Shown here piece by piece: positions 25,855 to 35,799 of a stretch of 42,376 nucleotides of DNA (position 1 is the first letter of the stretch; the number at the start of each line of letters is the position of its first letter). A model generated the notes under the pieces. It was given only the letters and a program-made list of their open reading frames with translations, made no database searches and had not been told where the DNA came from. The translations under genes and the position numbers were made by a program. The stretch is taken from positions 1 to 42,376 of the forward strand of contig JAKBCS010000031.1 in assembly GCA_021807595.1 (NCBI GenBank). Reading direction: 5' to 3'. This stretch comes from Planctomycetota bacterium (GTDB taxonomy: Bacteria; Planctomycetota; Planctomycetia; Gemmatales; Gemmataceae).

Positions 25855-28800
25855 TTACGCTGCCGATTCGCCAACATGACGCCGAGGACCGAAGAAATGA
25901 TACAGCACCGGCAGCACCATCAGGGTCAACAGGGTGCTGCTGAGGACGCCGCCGATCACCACGGTGGCCAAGGGACGCTGCACCTCGGCACCCACGCCGG
26001 TGCTGAGCGCCATCGGCACGAAGCCGAGACTCGCCACCAAGGCCGTCATCAACACCGGACGCAAGCGCGTGAGGGCCGCCTCTTCAATGGCCTTATCCAA
26101 CGGTGTCCCGCGCTCGCGCAGCTGGCGGATAAATGTTACCAATACCATACTGTTCAGAACCGATACGCCGGACAGCGCGATGAAACCGACGGCTGCGGAG
26201 ATGGAGAAGGGGAGACCGCGCGCCCATAGTGCCGCCACGCCGCCGATGCTGGCGAACGGCACCGCGGTGAACACGAGCAGGACATCGGCCAAACGGTTAT
26301 AGGTGATGTACAACAGCGCGAAGATCAACAGCAGCGCCACCGGAACCACGATGAAAAGGCGATTGCGGGCACGCTGCATATTCTCGAATTGGCCGGCCCA
26401 TTCTAGGCGATAGCGGCCAACAGGTAGTTTTACCTTGGAGGCGATGCGCCGCTGCGCTTCGGCGACGAAACCGCTCAGATCGGAGTCGGTGACGTTGCAT
26501 TGCACGGTGATGCGCCGCTGGCTCCACTCGCGCGAAATCTGCGCAGGCCCCTCGACGATTTTCAAATCGGCCAAGCGCGACAACGGCAGACGTTCGCCGG
26601 TGAGCGTCGTCAGCGTCAGCGCGCCCAAGGTTTCTCGACTCGAGCGCGCACGTTCGGGCAATCGCACCGCCAAAGGAAAGCGCAACTGTCCCTCGATAAC
26701 TTCGCCGAGCGGTTTGCCGCCAATCGACTCAATGACATCGAGTACGGCACGGGCGGGGACATTGTAGCGCGCAAGCTCATCTTGCTTGACTTGGATCTGC
26801 AAGACGTTCAAGCCGGAAATCTGTTCCACGGCCACGTCGGCGCTATTCGGAACTCTTCGCAGTACGGCCGCGATCCTGTCCGCGGTATCCTTGAGCTTTT
26901 CAAAATCGTCTCCGAACAGCTTGATTGCCACCTGCGCCTTGACGCCGGAGGTCATCTCGTCCATGCGCTGCTGAATCGGCTGCGTGATCGAGATGCGTTG
27001 GCCGGGCAGATCCTTAAACAGATCGCGGATGCGATCGGCCAACTCTGCTTGGTTCGCGATCGTTTCGCCCGCGCCGGTTTTTGCCGTCCACGATTCGCGC
27101 GGCTTCAGCGTCACAAACATATCGGTCTCTTCCGGTCCCATCGGATCGGTGGCGACTTCGGCGGAGCCGCATCGGCTCCACACGCGTTCGATTTCATCGG
27201 GAAATTCGGCCAACAGCATTTGTTCCATCAGGGTGTTGTAGCGCAAAGATTCGTCGAGATCGGTGCCGGCCAAGCGGATGATGGATACCACGAACGACCC
27301 TTCCGACAATTGAGGTACGGATTCTCCGCCAAGACCCATTCCCAGCAATACGCCCAAGCCCAGCGACCCCAACCCAAATAGTAAAACCGCCGCGCCATGA
27401 CGAAGGGCCAATCGCAAAAGCGGTGCGTATAGCCAACGAGCCAGACGCACGATCCACGGTTCGCGCTCTTGCATCCGTCGCGGTAAAAGCAGACTCGTCA
27501 GCACCGGCATGAGCGTCAACGATAGCACCAGCGAACCGAACAAGGCGAAGATCACCGTTAATGCCATCGGTCGAAACAGTTTGCCTTCGGTGCCCTCCAA
27601 TGTCAGAATCGGCAGATAAACGATCATAATAATTAGTTCGCCGAACATCGTCGGTTTGCGAACCTCAATGGCTGCATCTCGCACTACGGCCAGTTTGCCG
27701 CGCGAATCGTCTGTATCGTGAGCCAAATGACGTACTACGTTCTCGACCATGACGACCGAGCTATCGACCATCAGTCCAAAGTCGATAGCTCCCAGACTGA
27801 GCAGACTACCGGCGATGCTGAAACGCCACATGCCGCAAAACGCGAACAACATCGAAATCGGAATCGCCAGGGCGACGATCAATCCAGCGCGCAAATTGCC
27901 CAGAAAAATAAACAACACGGCGATGACGAGCAGACCTCCCTCGAACAGATTCTTGTAGACGGTGTGGATGACTCGATCGACCAACAGGGTGCGGTCGTAA
28001 GCCGGCTTCAGCTCGATGTCGGCGGGCAGCGATTTCCTAATGTCGTCGAGCTTCGTTTTTAGACGGTCGGTGACCTCGTGGCTGTTCTCGCCCATCAGCA
28101 TGAAGCACAGCCCCAATACGACTTCGCCGCGTCCCTGGCTCGTGACGCCGCCGAGCCGAATCTCATGACCAATCTCCACGTCGGCCAGATCGCCTACCAG
28201 TACCGGGACACCCGGACGCAGCGTATCGACAACGATCTTTTGGATCTGTTCCACATCGACCGTGCGAGCCAATCCGCGCACGGGGTACATCGCGCCGGCC
28301 CGTTGAATGTTGCCGCCCCCGGCGACGAGATTGTTCTCCCGCACCGCCTCCATCACCCGATCGAACGACACGCCGTAGTGCAACAGTTTGTCGGCATCGA
28401 TTCGTACTTGATATTGCTTTTGATAGCCGCCCCAACCGTTGATCTCGGCGGTCCCCGAGACGGTGCGAAGCGCCGGCTTCACGATCCAATTCTGCACCGT
28501 GCGCAGATGGGTCAATTCCTCGGCGCGCTCTCTTTCGGAGAGCGACGCCAAATCGACATTTTTCGGAGTGGCAATGTAGTGAAAGACCTCGCCCAGTCCG
28601 GTAGCGATTGGTCCCATCTCAGGGCGGGGGATGCCATCGGGAATCTTCACGGTTCCCAGGCGTTCGTTGATCATCTGCCGCGCGAAGAAAATGTCGGTGC
28701 CGTCGGCGAAGACCACTACCACTTGAGAGATGCCGAATTTCGAGATCGAGCGCAGCTGCTGCAAACGCGGCAAACCGTTGATCGCTTGTTCGACGGGATA

Positions 28801-28998
28801 GGTAATCTGCCGTTCGACTTCTTCGGGCGCTAGTCCCGGCGCGATGGTGTTGATCTGTACTTGCACCGGCGTGGTGTCGGGAAAGGCGTCGATGTCGAGT
28901 TGCGACAGCGACCATCCACCCAAAGCGACGAAGACCAACGCGCCGGCAACGACAACGAAGCGATTGTGCAACGACCAGTCGATTATGGCATTGAGCAT
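25855..28998 (-). CDS. Heavy-metal efflux RND pump (CzcA/CusA family)
   Basis: A 1047-residue inner-membrane proton/metal antiporter of the HME-RND family, which exports metal ions such as Co, Zn, Cd, Cu or Ag across the cell envelope. The N-terminus (MLNAIIDWSLHNRFVVVAGA) and WSLSQLDIDAFPDTTPVQVQ are typical, and TM4 holds DFGLMVDSSVVMVEN with Asp406, Asp412 and Glu419, the acid set used for proton coupling in CzcA. Both large periplasmic loops are complete, and the C-terminal membrane part has SGVSVLNSMVLVTFIRQLRE. The weak ribosome site at 28998 is the only start doubt. No adaptor or outer-membrane gene stands beside it; the gene at 29232 is divergent and unrelated, and the RND operon further right has its own pump. 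The metal is not predictable here. Confidence 0.92.
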   Translation of the reverse strand: MLNAIIDWSLHNRFVVVAGALVFVALGGWSLSQLDIDAFPDTTPVQVQINTIAPGLAPEEVERQITYPVEQAINGLPRLQQLRSISKFGISQVVVVFADGTDIFFARQMINERLGTVKIPDGIPRPEMGPIATGLGEVFHYIATPKNVDLASLSERERAEELTHLRTVQNWIVKPALRTVSGTAEINGWGGYQKQYQVRIDADKLLHYGVSFDRVMEAVRENNLVAGGGNIQRAGAMYPVRGLARTVDVEQIQKIVVDTLRPGVPVLVGDLADVEIGHEIRLGGVTSQGRGEVVLGLCFMLMGENSHEVTDRLKTKLDDIRKSLPADIELKPAYDRTLLVDRVIHTVYKNLFEGGLLVIAVLFIFLGNLRAGLIVALAIPISMLFAFCGMWRFSIAGSLLSLGAIDFGLMVDSSVVMVENVVRHLAHDTDDSRGKLAVVRDAAIEVRKPTMFGELIIMIVYLPILTLEGTEGKLFRPMALTVIFALFGSLVLSLTLMPVLTSLLLPRRMQEREPWIVRLARWLYAPLLRLALRHGAAVLLFGLGSLGLGVLLGMGLGGESVPQLSEGSFVVSIIRLAGTDLDESLRYNTLMEQMLLAEFPDEIERVWSRCGSAEVATDPMGPEETDMFVTLKPRESWTAKTGAGETIANQAELADRIRDLFKDLPGQRISITQPIQQRMDEMTSGVKAQVAIKLFGDDFEKLKDTADRIAAVLRRVPNSADVAVEQISGLNVLQIQVKQDELARYNVPARAVLDVIESIGGKPLGEVIEGQLRFPLAVRLPERARSSRETLGALTLTTLTGERLPLSRLADLKIVEGPAQISREWSQRRITVQCNVTDSDLSGFVAEAQRRIASKVKLPVGRYRLEWAGQFENMQRARNRLFIVVPVALLLIFALLYITYNRLADVLLVFTAVPFASIGGVAALWARGLPFSISAAVGFIALSGVSVLNSMVLVTFIRQLRERGTPLDKAIEEAALTRLRPVLMTALVASLGFVPMALSTGVGAEVQRPLATVVIGGVLSSTLLTLMVLPVLYHFFGPRRHVGESAA

Positions 28999-29231
28999 GG
29001 GTATCTCGAAACGAAGGTAGGCCGAATTACCAATTTATTCTACTCGATTCTTTGAGATGGCGAGAGACGATCCTCGCTTTCTTCGCGCCGATTCAAGTTC
29101 CGACACTTGCGAACGACCCCGGCTCCGAGTATGATCGTCTGTGAAATGTTCCCACCGTTGGCCTGACCGCCATAGTCCGAGCCGCCATATTATGGAAACC
29201 CGCCTTTGCGTTTCGCGTGGAGAATTATCTT

Positions 29232-32045
29232 ATGCTCGTTTGTTCGACGCGACTTTCGTCGCCTTACTTTCTCCTTCCACTCACCATCTTGCTTTTGGCC
29301 CCCTCGTATGGGACGACTGCCGAAAAAGCCCCGAAGCCGGACGGTCGCCCCATCGTTCCCGGATTCGAGCGCTTTTACAACGATGCGATGGCGGATCGTC
29401 TGCAAGGCGGTCGCCTGTTGTGGGGCGAGTTGAGCTGCGCGAGTTGCCACGAGGCGGAGAGCGGAAAGCAAGCCACGCCGTCGAACAAGCAAGCGCCGAT
29501 CCTCGACAATGTGGGCGTGCGCGTGCGGCACAGCTTCTTTCGCAAATTCCTCCGCGATCCTCAAGCGTTCAAGCCGGGAACGACCATGCCGGACCTGTTG
29601 GCCGGTAACGACGCGGCGGAGCGCGAACGGCAGGTCGAAGCGCTGACACATTTCTTGGCCTCAACCGGCACGCTCAAACGAGTGCGCGCCGATTTCGTAG
29701 CCGCGGCACAGGGCAAACAGCTGTATCAGCAAGCCGGTTGCGTGGCCTGTCACGGCACGCGCGACGGCGAGGGCAATCCCGACAAAGTGCTTTCCACCTC
29801 GGTACCTCTGGGCGATCTTCGAGCCAAATACTCGATCGCCAGCTTGGCGACTTTCCTGGAAAACCCTCATACCGTTCGTCCTTCGGGAAGAATGCCTGCC
29901 ATCCTCAACAATAAAGAGGCCATCCAGGTTGGGAATTATCTGCTGCGCGGCCAGGCGTTGGCCAAAGCGGCGGCCAATGTTCGCTACAGCTACTATGAAG
30001 GTTCGTGGGAGAACCTACCCGATTTTGAGAAACTCAAGCCGTTGGCCGAGGGCAAGGCGGACGGTTTCGATTTGAAAGCGGCACGGCGAGGCAACAATTT
30101 TGCCCTGCGCTTCGAGGGGTATTTGCATCTCGACCGCGCTGGCGAGTATCGCTTCCATCTTACCAGCGACGACGGTAGCAAGGTTTTCGTCGACGGCAAG
30201 CAGGTCGTCGTCAATGACGGTATCCATCCGCCGAGTCTCGTCTCGTCCAAGGTGCGACTCGACAAAGGAACGCACAAGCTGACGACGGGCATCTTCAATG
30301 GCGGTGGCGGCGTCGAACTGCTCGTCGAGATTCAAGGACCTGGTTTACCGAAACAACCCGTTGCACCGCTTCTCACACTGAATCCGGAAGGCAACCCGAA
30401 ACCGGCCACCCAGCCAGTTGATCCGGCCGAAGACGACGATTTTGCCATCCAGCCGGAGTTGGCGACCAAGGGGCGAGAGCTGTTCGGGTCGCTCGGTTGC
30501 GCCAGCTGCCATCAACTCAAGATCGGGGGCAATCCCATCGTCTCGACTCGACAATCTCCCGCAATGGGTAAACTGCGAGCGGAGGGAGGTTGTGTGTCCG
30601 AAAAGCCGGCCAAGGGAGTGCCAAACTATTCGCTCAGTGCGACTCAACGCGGCGCGCTGACGGCGGCGGTCTCTTCGCCCGCGCCGGCAGCCAAGGCATC
30701 CGCCGGGGAGATGATTCAACGGAACTTGACCGCTCTGAACTGTTATGCCTGCCATCAGAGGGACAAGCGAGGCGGCGTCGAACCGGCCGTCGATGCCCTC
30801 TTTGCCACCACCCAGCCGGAAATGGGTGAGGAAGGGCGCGTCCCCCCGGCACTCGACGGCGTCGGGGCGAAGCTTCGTCTCGATTATCTGAAACACATCT
30901 TCAATCAGGGAGCGCACGATCGGCCGTACATGCTTACCCGCATGCCGCGCTTCGGCGAGGGCAATGTACCGGGCTTGGCCGAGGCGTTCGTCGAGGCGGA
31001 CAAAGGCAAACTCGAACCGGTTGCCGCCGTCAAGTTCGACGAGCCAGCATCGCGCGTGAAATCGGCGGCGCGGAAGATGTGTGGCGGCAACTCGCTCGGC
31101 TGCATCAAATGCCATACCTTCGCCGGACACAAAGCCGAAGGGGTGCAGGGCATCGATATGCTGTTGATGCCCAAACGCCTACAACACGATTGGTTCTATC
31201 GCTACCTCCTCGATCCGCAAAAGCTGCGCCCCGGCACGCGCATGCCCACGGCGTGGACCAACGGGCAAACCGTTCTCGAAGACGTTCTCGGCGGCTCCAC
31301 GGCCAAACAGATCGAGTCGATCTGGGTCTACCTTCAGGCCGACGGCAAGGCCGCTCTGCCCGCGGGACTGAAGAAGAATTCGATTCCGCTCGTTGCCGAC
31401 AAAGAAGCGATTATTTATCGCAATTTCATTGAGGGAGCGGGGGCGCGCGCCATCGGGGTCGGCTATCCCGAAAAGGCGAACTTGGCCTTCGATGCCAATG
31501 AATTGCGTTTGGCATTAGTATGGCAGGGCGAGTTCATCGACGCCGCTCGACACTGGACCGACCGCGGTGTCGGCTTTGAGCCGCCGTTGGGTGAGGGAAT
31601 CCTTCGCCTTCCCACCGGCCCTGCGTTCGCCGAGTTGGCGAAGGACGACGAACTCTGGCCGACCAATCCCGCCGAGGAGAGCGTCGGCAAGTTTCGAGGC
31701 TACCGCACCTCGACGGATGGACGACCGACATTCCGCTATGCCTATCGAGGCTTCGAGATTGAGGATTTCCCCAATGCCGTGTCTGGAAAACACTCCGCAA
31801 CCATCCGGCGCACCCTGAGCCTTCGCGCCGAGAAATCGCCTTCCAATCTATGGTTCCGCGCCGCAGTCGCCGACAAGATCGAGGACCTGGGCGACAAGAA
31901 GGGCTATCGCATCAACGGCGAATCGACCATGCGTTTCGGTGAAGCCCAGGCGAAGATTCGCAAGAGCGGCGGCAAGATGGAATTGCTGGTACCGATTCAG
32001 TTCCGGGACGGCAAAGCGAGGCTCACACAAGAAATCGAGTGGTAA
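29232..32045 (+). CDS. Pentahaem cytochrome c with PA14-like domain
   Basis: A 937-residue exported protein with a signal peptide at about residues 1-30. Five CxxCH haem c sites are visible: CASCH 69-73, CVACH 170-174, CASCH 423-427, CYACH 504-508 and CIKCH 624-628. Between the second and third lies a PA14-like beta-barrel (about 250-373; [33 protein letters not shown]), a carbohydrate-binding fold. The C-terminal quarter is a beta-rich DOMON-like part. Expected location is the periplasm, with electron transfer to or from a partner. The ATG at 29232 has GGAG 9 nt upstream and is preferred over a GTG at 29217. The stop at 32045 is 53 bp before the sorbosone-like gene, so they are probably one operon. 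Confidence 0.88.
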   Translation: MLVCSTRLSSPYFLLPLTILLLAPSYGTTAEKAPKPDGRPIVPGFERFYNDAMADRLQGGRLLWGELSCASCHEAESGKQATPSNKQAPILDNVGVRVRHSFFRKFLRDPQAFKPGTTMPDLLAGNDAAERERQVEALTHFLASTGTLKRVRADFVAAAQGKQLYQQAGCVACHGTRDGEGNPDKVLSTSVPLGDLRAKYSIASLATFLENPHTVRPSGRMPAILNNKEAIQVGNYLLRGQALAKAAANVRYSYYEGSWENLPDFEKLKPLAEGKADGFDLKAARRGNNFALRFEGYLHLDRAGEYRFHLTSDDGSKVFVDGKQVVVNDGIHPPSLVSSKVRLDKGTHKLTTGIFNGGGGVELLVEIQGPGLPKQPVAPLLTLNPEGNPKPATQPVDPAEDDDFAIQPELATKGRELFGSLGCASCHQLKIGGNPIVSTRQSPAMGKLRAEGGCVSEKPAKGVPNYSLSATQRGALTAAVSSPAPAAKASAGEMIQRNLTALNCYACHQRDKRGGVEPAVDALFATTQPEMGEEGRVPPALDGVGAKLRLDYLKHIFNQGAHDRPYMLTRMPRFGEGNVPGLAEAFVEADKGKLEPVAAVKFDEPASRVKSAARKMCGGNSLGCIKCHTFAGHKAEGVQGIDMLLMPKRLQHDWFYRYLLDPQKLRPGTRMPTAWTNGQTVLEDVLGGSTAKQIESIWVYLQADGKAALPAGLKKNSIPLVADKEAIIYRNFIEGAGARAIGVGYPEKANLAFDANELRLALVWQGEFIDAARHWTDRGVGFEPPLGEGILRLPTGPAFAELAKDDELWPTNPAEESVGKFRGYRTSTDGRPTFRYAYRGFEIEDFPNAVSGKHSATIRRTLSLRAEKSPSNLWFRAAVADKIEDLGDKKGYRINGESTMRFGEAQAKIRKSGGKMELLVPIQFRDGKARLTQEIEW

Positions 32046-32098
32046 ATAGCGGCGAACCGGCGGCGTCGGCCACCGGATCAAGGCAAACCGAGGACGAT

Positions 32099-33574
32099 AT
32101 GAATATAAAACGAATCGTGTTTGTGTTTTTTTGTTCCCTCGTATTCTCTCCCGCATTGACCGCCGCGGACAAAGCGCCGGTAGAGGACGATTATTACAAA
32201 ATCCTGCGCTACGACATACCTAAGGGCGAGGTGATGGAAGTCGGCGCGTTGGAGTTCATGCCCGATGGGCGACTCGCCGCCGGCACGCGCCGCGGTGAAA
32301 TCTGGATGATTCAGAACGCGCTCGATCCCGATCCAAAAAAGGCGAAATTTTCCCGCTACGCCCGCGGACTCCACGAAGTTCTCGGCCTCGCGGCCAAGGG
32401 CGATTGGCTCTATGTGACCCAGCGTTGCGACTTGTCGCGCATCCAGGACAGCAACGGCGATGGTAAGGCCGATGTCTTCGAGGTCGTGAACGATGGATGG
32501 GGCATCAGCGGCGATTATCACGAATACGCTTTCGGCTCGCGCTTCGACAAGAACGGCGATCTGTGGGTCGTTTTGTGTCTTACGGGGTCGTTCACAAGCA
32601 ATAGTAAGTTTCGCGGTTGGGCCGTGCGCATCGCGCCGGACGGCAAGCTTATCCCGACGTGCAGCGGCATCCGTTCGCCGGGAGGCATCGCCGCCAACGC
32701 CGACGGCGAGATGTTTTATACGGACAATCAAGGTCCGTGGAATGGCACATGCGCCCTGAAGCATCTCGTCCCCGGAGGATTCATGGGCCATCCCGATAGT
32801 TTCAAATGGTATCATCTGGCCAAGAATCTCGGCTCCGCACCGGAAAAGCCGCATACCAACAGCCGTTTTATGACCGAAGCCAAACGCATCCCTCAGTACG
32901 TTCCCCCCGCGATTCTCTTTCCCTACGGCAAAATGGGCCAGTCCGCCAGCGGCATCGAGTGCGACCTATCCGGCGGCAAGTTCGGCCCCTTCGCGAAGCA
33001 GATGTTCGTCGCCGATCAGACGCACAGCACGGTCATGCGCGTGGCGCTGGAGAAAGTGAATGGCCACTATCAAGGCGCATGCTTCCCTTTCCGTCAGGGG
33101 TTCGGCTCGGGTAACGTGCCGATTCGCTTCGCTCCAGACGGTTCGTTGATCGTGGGAGGCACCAATCGCGGCTGGGGTTCGCGCGGCCCTCGACCGTTTG
33201 CGCTCGAACGCCTGACATGGACGGGAAAAGCGCCTTTTGAGATTCACGAAATGCACGCCAAACCCGACGGCTTCGAACTCACGTTTACCCACCCGGTCGA
33301 TGCAAAATCGGCGGGCGATCCGAAGTCGTATGCCATGAAGACCTACACCTACATCTATCGCGCCGAATATGGCAGTCCGGAAGTCGATCCGACCACGCCG
33401 ACTATCGACCGCGTCGAGGTTGCATCCGACCACAAAAGCGTCCGGTTGGTTGTGAGCAAGTTGCATGAGGGGAATATCCACGAATTGTCGGCTGGCGGCG
33501 TGCGCTCCAACGACGGTTTGCCTCTCCTGCACAAGGAAGCGTATTACACGCTCAATTACATACCGGCGAAGTAA
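32099..33574 (+). CDS. Exported sorbosone-dehydrogenase-like beta-propeller protein
   Basis: A 491-residue exported protein with signal peptide [20 protein letters not shown]. The rest resembles the glucose/sorbosone dehydrogenase propellers common in planctomycetes: [34 protein letters not shown], and [19 protein letters not shown]. The end (about 395-491) is a beta-sandwich often found after such propellers ([18 protein letters not shown]). Members bind PQQ or nothing; no catalytic residues can be confirmed by eye. The ATG at 32099 has GAGGA just upstream, and the frame's earlier ATG at 32039 overlaps the cytochrome gene. The paired cytochrome would be a natural electron acceptor if this is an oxidoreductase; that is inference. 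Confidence 0.85.
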   Translation: MNIKRIVFVFFCSLVFSPALTAADKAPVEDDYYKILRYDIPKGEVMEVGALEFMPDGRLAAGTRRGEIWMIQNALDPDPKKAKFSRYARGLHEVLGLAAKGDWLYVTQRCDLSRIQDSNGDGKADVFEVVNDGWGISGDYHEYAFGSRFDKNGDLWVVLCLTGSFTSNSKFRGWAVRIAPDGKLIPTCSGIRSPGGIAANADGEMFYTDNQGPWNGTCALKHLVPGGFMGHPDSFKWYHLAKNLGSAPEKPHTNSRFMTEAKRIPQYVPPAILFPYGKMGQSASGIECDLSGGKFGPFAKQMFVADQTHSTVMRVALEKVNGHYQGACFPFRQGFGSGNVPIRFAPDGSLIVGGTNRGWGSRGPRPFALERLTWTGKAPFEIHEMHAKPDGFELTFTHPVDAKSAGDPKSYAMKTYTYIYRAEYGSPEVDPTTPTIDRVEVASDHKSVRLVVSKLHEGNIHELSAGGVRSNDGLPLLHKEAYYTLNYIPAK

Positions 33575-33594
33575 GCGACTATCCACAAAGCCCC

Positions 33595-33620
33595 CCTCTC
33601 CCCTGTACTCAGGGGAGAGG
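33595..33620. terminator. Perfect 11-bp hairpin after the sorbosone-like gene
   Basis: CCTCTCCCCTG (33595-33605) pairs perfectly with CAGGGGAGAGG (33610-33620) around a TACT loop, 20 bp after the stop. No T-run follows. The sequence is similar in style to the hairpin at 6895-6940: both have CCCCTG paired with CAGGG near the loop. Both follow the last gene of a unit, so they may be members of a dispersed intergenic repeat family that marks transcript ends. Confidence 0.5.
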
Positions 33621-33742
33621 CCCTCTCGAATCGAAGCGAAGGACAGTCCACCTTCGCTCACCCTTCAGGCTCCGATGATTTGTGCGGGGAACCAAGAAAC
33701 ATTCGGCAAGCAATTCGGGAACAACCGATAGAGGAGGAAGGG

Positions 33743-33799
33743 ATGTACTCTCCAGTGGCGAGGGACCTTCATGCTCCTCAAACGTCGGATGGCGATTAG
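33743..33799 (+). CDS. Possible 18-codon leader ORF overlapping the TolC-like gene
   Basis: An ATG at 33743 follows the strong ribosome site GAGGAGGAAGG, better than that of the TolC-like gene. The frame (MYSPVARDLHAPQTSDGD) stops at 33799, inside the first codons of the TolC-like gene. It may be a leader peptide that couples translation to an internal TolC start (ATG 33789), or simply a chance frame. There is no homology to judge by. Confidence 0.3.
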   Translation: MYSPVARDLHAPQTSDGD

Positions 33800-35318
33800 G
33801 CTGTTGCTCGCATTGGCGGCGGGTGCATCGGTGCCCGTCGTTTTTCTTGGACAGCACGAATCGTCTCTTCCGCCGCCGCGCGTCGAGTCGCCTCAGCTTC
33901 CCCAAGTCGCCGAAGTTCCCGGCCTGTCTCGCATCGGAGGCAAACGATTTCCGATCGATCTCCCCTCGGCGATGCGTCTGGGCAATGTACGCGGGTTGGA
34001 GATCGAATTGGCCAGGCGACGCTTGCAAGTCTCGAGCGCGCAACTGCAAGGTGCCAAGGTCTTGTGGCTTCCCAGTATTGTGGCGGGAGTCGATTACAAC
34101 CGTCACGACGGCCCCATTCAAGAGATTGCCGGTCCCGTTATCGACGCCAGCCGATCGAGCTTTATGATCGGTGGCTCACCAACGGCCGTATTTGCAGTGG
34201 CCGATGCAATTTTTCAACCGTTGGCCGCTCGGCAAATGGTCCGCGCCCGCCAGGCCGAGACGCAAGCCGCCGCTAACGATACGATGTTGGCTCTTACCCA
34301 GACCTTCTTCAATCTCCAACAAGCGCGCGGCGAGTTGGCCGGCTATCGAGACGCCCAGCATCACGCCGACGAATTGATGCGACGATTGGAAAAACTGGCA
34401 CCAGGTCTGACGCCTACCCTGGAGGTAAACCGCGCCCGCGCTCTGACGGCTCGGCTGCGTCAAGTCACTCTGCAAAGCGAGAACAACTGGCGCGTGGCCA
34501 GCGCCGAATTGCTGCGGATTCTTTATCTCGACCCTAGCTTAGTCGTCGATCCGGTCGAACCGCCTCATCTGCGCGTGTCGCTGCTGCCGCTCGATAAGCG
34601 GGTGGACGATCTCGTGCCGGTGGCGCTGACCAATCGACCGGAGTTGGCCGCCCAGCAGGCGCTGGTGCAAGCGTCGTTGCGCTTGCTGCGATTGGAGAAG
34701 CTGCGGCCGTTAGTTCCTAGCATCCTTTTGCGAGGTTGGTCCACGCCGGTGACGGGAACGTTGGGGTTCGGCTACTTCGGCGGCGGCGTCAACGGCAACC
34801 TGAGCGGTTTTAATGCGCGGGAGGATTGGGACATTCAAGCTCTGTGGACACTGCAAAACCTCGGATTCGGAAATCGAGCATTGATCCGACAGAAGACGGC
34901 GGAAAACCGCGTCGCGCTCACCGAGTTGTTCCGCGTTCAGGATCGAGTGGCAGCCGAAGTCGTTCAGGCGTATTCTCAGGCACAGACGGCCGAAGCGCGC
35001 ATTCGGGAAGCCGAGGCGGAGCTGAAGGACGCGCAGACGCTGGTGCGCGAAGACCTAGCGGCTCTTGGACAGACACAGCGGCTCGGTGAAGGCGGTCCCA
35101 TTCAATTGGTGGCACGGCCATTGGAAGTCGTAGCCGCCTTGCAGATGCTGCAACAGGCTTACGCCGATTTCTATTCCTCGATCAACGATTACAACCGGGC
35201 GCAGTTTCAACTCTACCGCGCTTTGGGTAATCCAGCAGAATCGGTCCTGAAGCAATCGGGAGAGAGCAGCCCGTCGTCGGCTCCAGCTCGGCCTTCGCCG
35301 ACGCTAACCCCTCCATGA
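33771..35318 (+). CDS. TolC-family outer membrane efflux protein
   Basis: A 515-residue outer-membrane factor forming the trimeric exit duct of a tripartite pump. A signal sequence covers about residues 1-28. The two halves each carry long helices of the periplasmic barrel: the first with AMRLGNVRGLEIELARRRL (about 66-84) and TQTFFNLQQARGELAGYRDA, the second with ALTNRPELAAQQALVQASLR and later AEVVQAYSQAQTAEARIREA. Length and repeat architecture match the family. The start is either ATG 33771 (GAGGG box) or ATG 33789; the leader ORF overlaps both. It is the first gene of the operon with PadR regulator, RND pump and adaptor, on the same strand. Confidence 0.9.
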   Translation: MLLKRRMAIRLLLALAAGASVPVVFLGQHESSLPPPRVESPQLPQVAEVPGLSRIGGKRFPIDLPSAMRLGNVRGLEIELARRRLQVSSAQLQGAKVLWLPSIVAGVDYNRHDGPIQEIAGPVIDASRSSFMIGGSPTAVFAVADAIFQPLAARQMVRARQAETQAAANDTMLALTQTFFNLQQARGELAGYRDAQHHADELMRRLEKLAPGLTPTLEVNRARALTARLRQVTLQSENNWRVASAELLRILYLDPSLVVDPVEPPHLRVSLLPLDKRVDDLVPVALTNRPELAAQQALVQASLRLLRLEKLRPLVPSILLRGWSTPVTGTLGFGYFGGGVNGNLSGFNAREDWDIQALWTLQNLGFGNRALIRQKTAENRVALTELFRVQDRVAAEVVQAYSQAQTAEARIREAEAELKDAQTLVREDLAALGQTQRLGEGGPIQLVARPLEVVAALQMLQQAYADFYSSINDYNRAQFQLYRALGNPAESVLKQSGESSPSSAPARPSPTLTPP

Positions 35319-35412
35319 CGCGATGCGCTCCCCCCGCTACCGTGCGGGCCAGCCCCTGAAGCACTTGCTTGGCGTGCCTCGTCGAGCTACGATATCGGAA
35401 ACCGACATCGAG

Positions 35413-35799
35413 ATGCGACTTATGACCGACGATGGAATTGTGCGGCATTTTTTCAGCGGCTTCATCCGCTTGCACATCCTTTACCACGCGGCCAAGGAGC
35501 CGGTCTTTGGCGCTGAAATCACGGAGGAGTTGATTCATCACGGCTACCGCCTCAGTCAGGGTACGCTCTATCCCACGCTACACCAGCTCGAAAAGTTGGG
35601 CTATCTCCAGAGCCAAACGCGCGTGGTAAATGGCCGAAGGCGAAAGTATTACCGTGCCACGGCCTCGGGAAAACGAGTGTTGAACGAGGCGCGCGGTAAA
35701 CTGCATGAATTGGTCGCCGAAGTCCTCGAAGACCACAATCGAGATTTCCAGACCACCCGCCGCAAACGGCACGATGCGGGAACGGAGCCAAAGCTATGA
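35413..35799 (+). CDS. PadR-family transcriptional regulator
   Basis: A 128-residue winged-helix protein. The DNA-binding part includes FIRLHILYHAAKEPVFGAEI, then GYRLSQGTLYPTLHQLEKLG, and the wing RVVNGRRRKYYRATASGKRV, the standard PadR pattern. PadR proteins repress efflux or detoxification genes and release DNA when they bind a ligand such as a phenolic acid or drug. The C-terminal helix (LHELVAEVLEDHNRDF) is the dimerisation helix. The frame is open from 35323, but homology begins near the ATG at 35413, where I start it; the ATG at 35422 is also possible. Its stop overlaps the pump's start (ATGA), so it is coupled with it and is likely to regulate the operon in which it lies. Confidence 0.88.
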   Translation: MRLMTDDGIVRHFFSGFIRLHILYHAAKEPVFGAEITEELIHHGYRLSQGTLYPTLHQLEKLGYLQSQTRVVNGRRRKYYRATASGKRVLNEARGKLHELVAEVLEDHNRDFQTTRRKRHDAGTEPKL

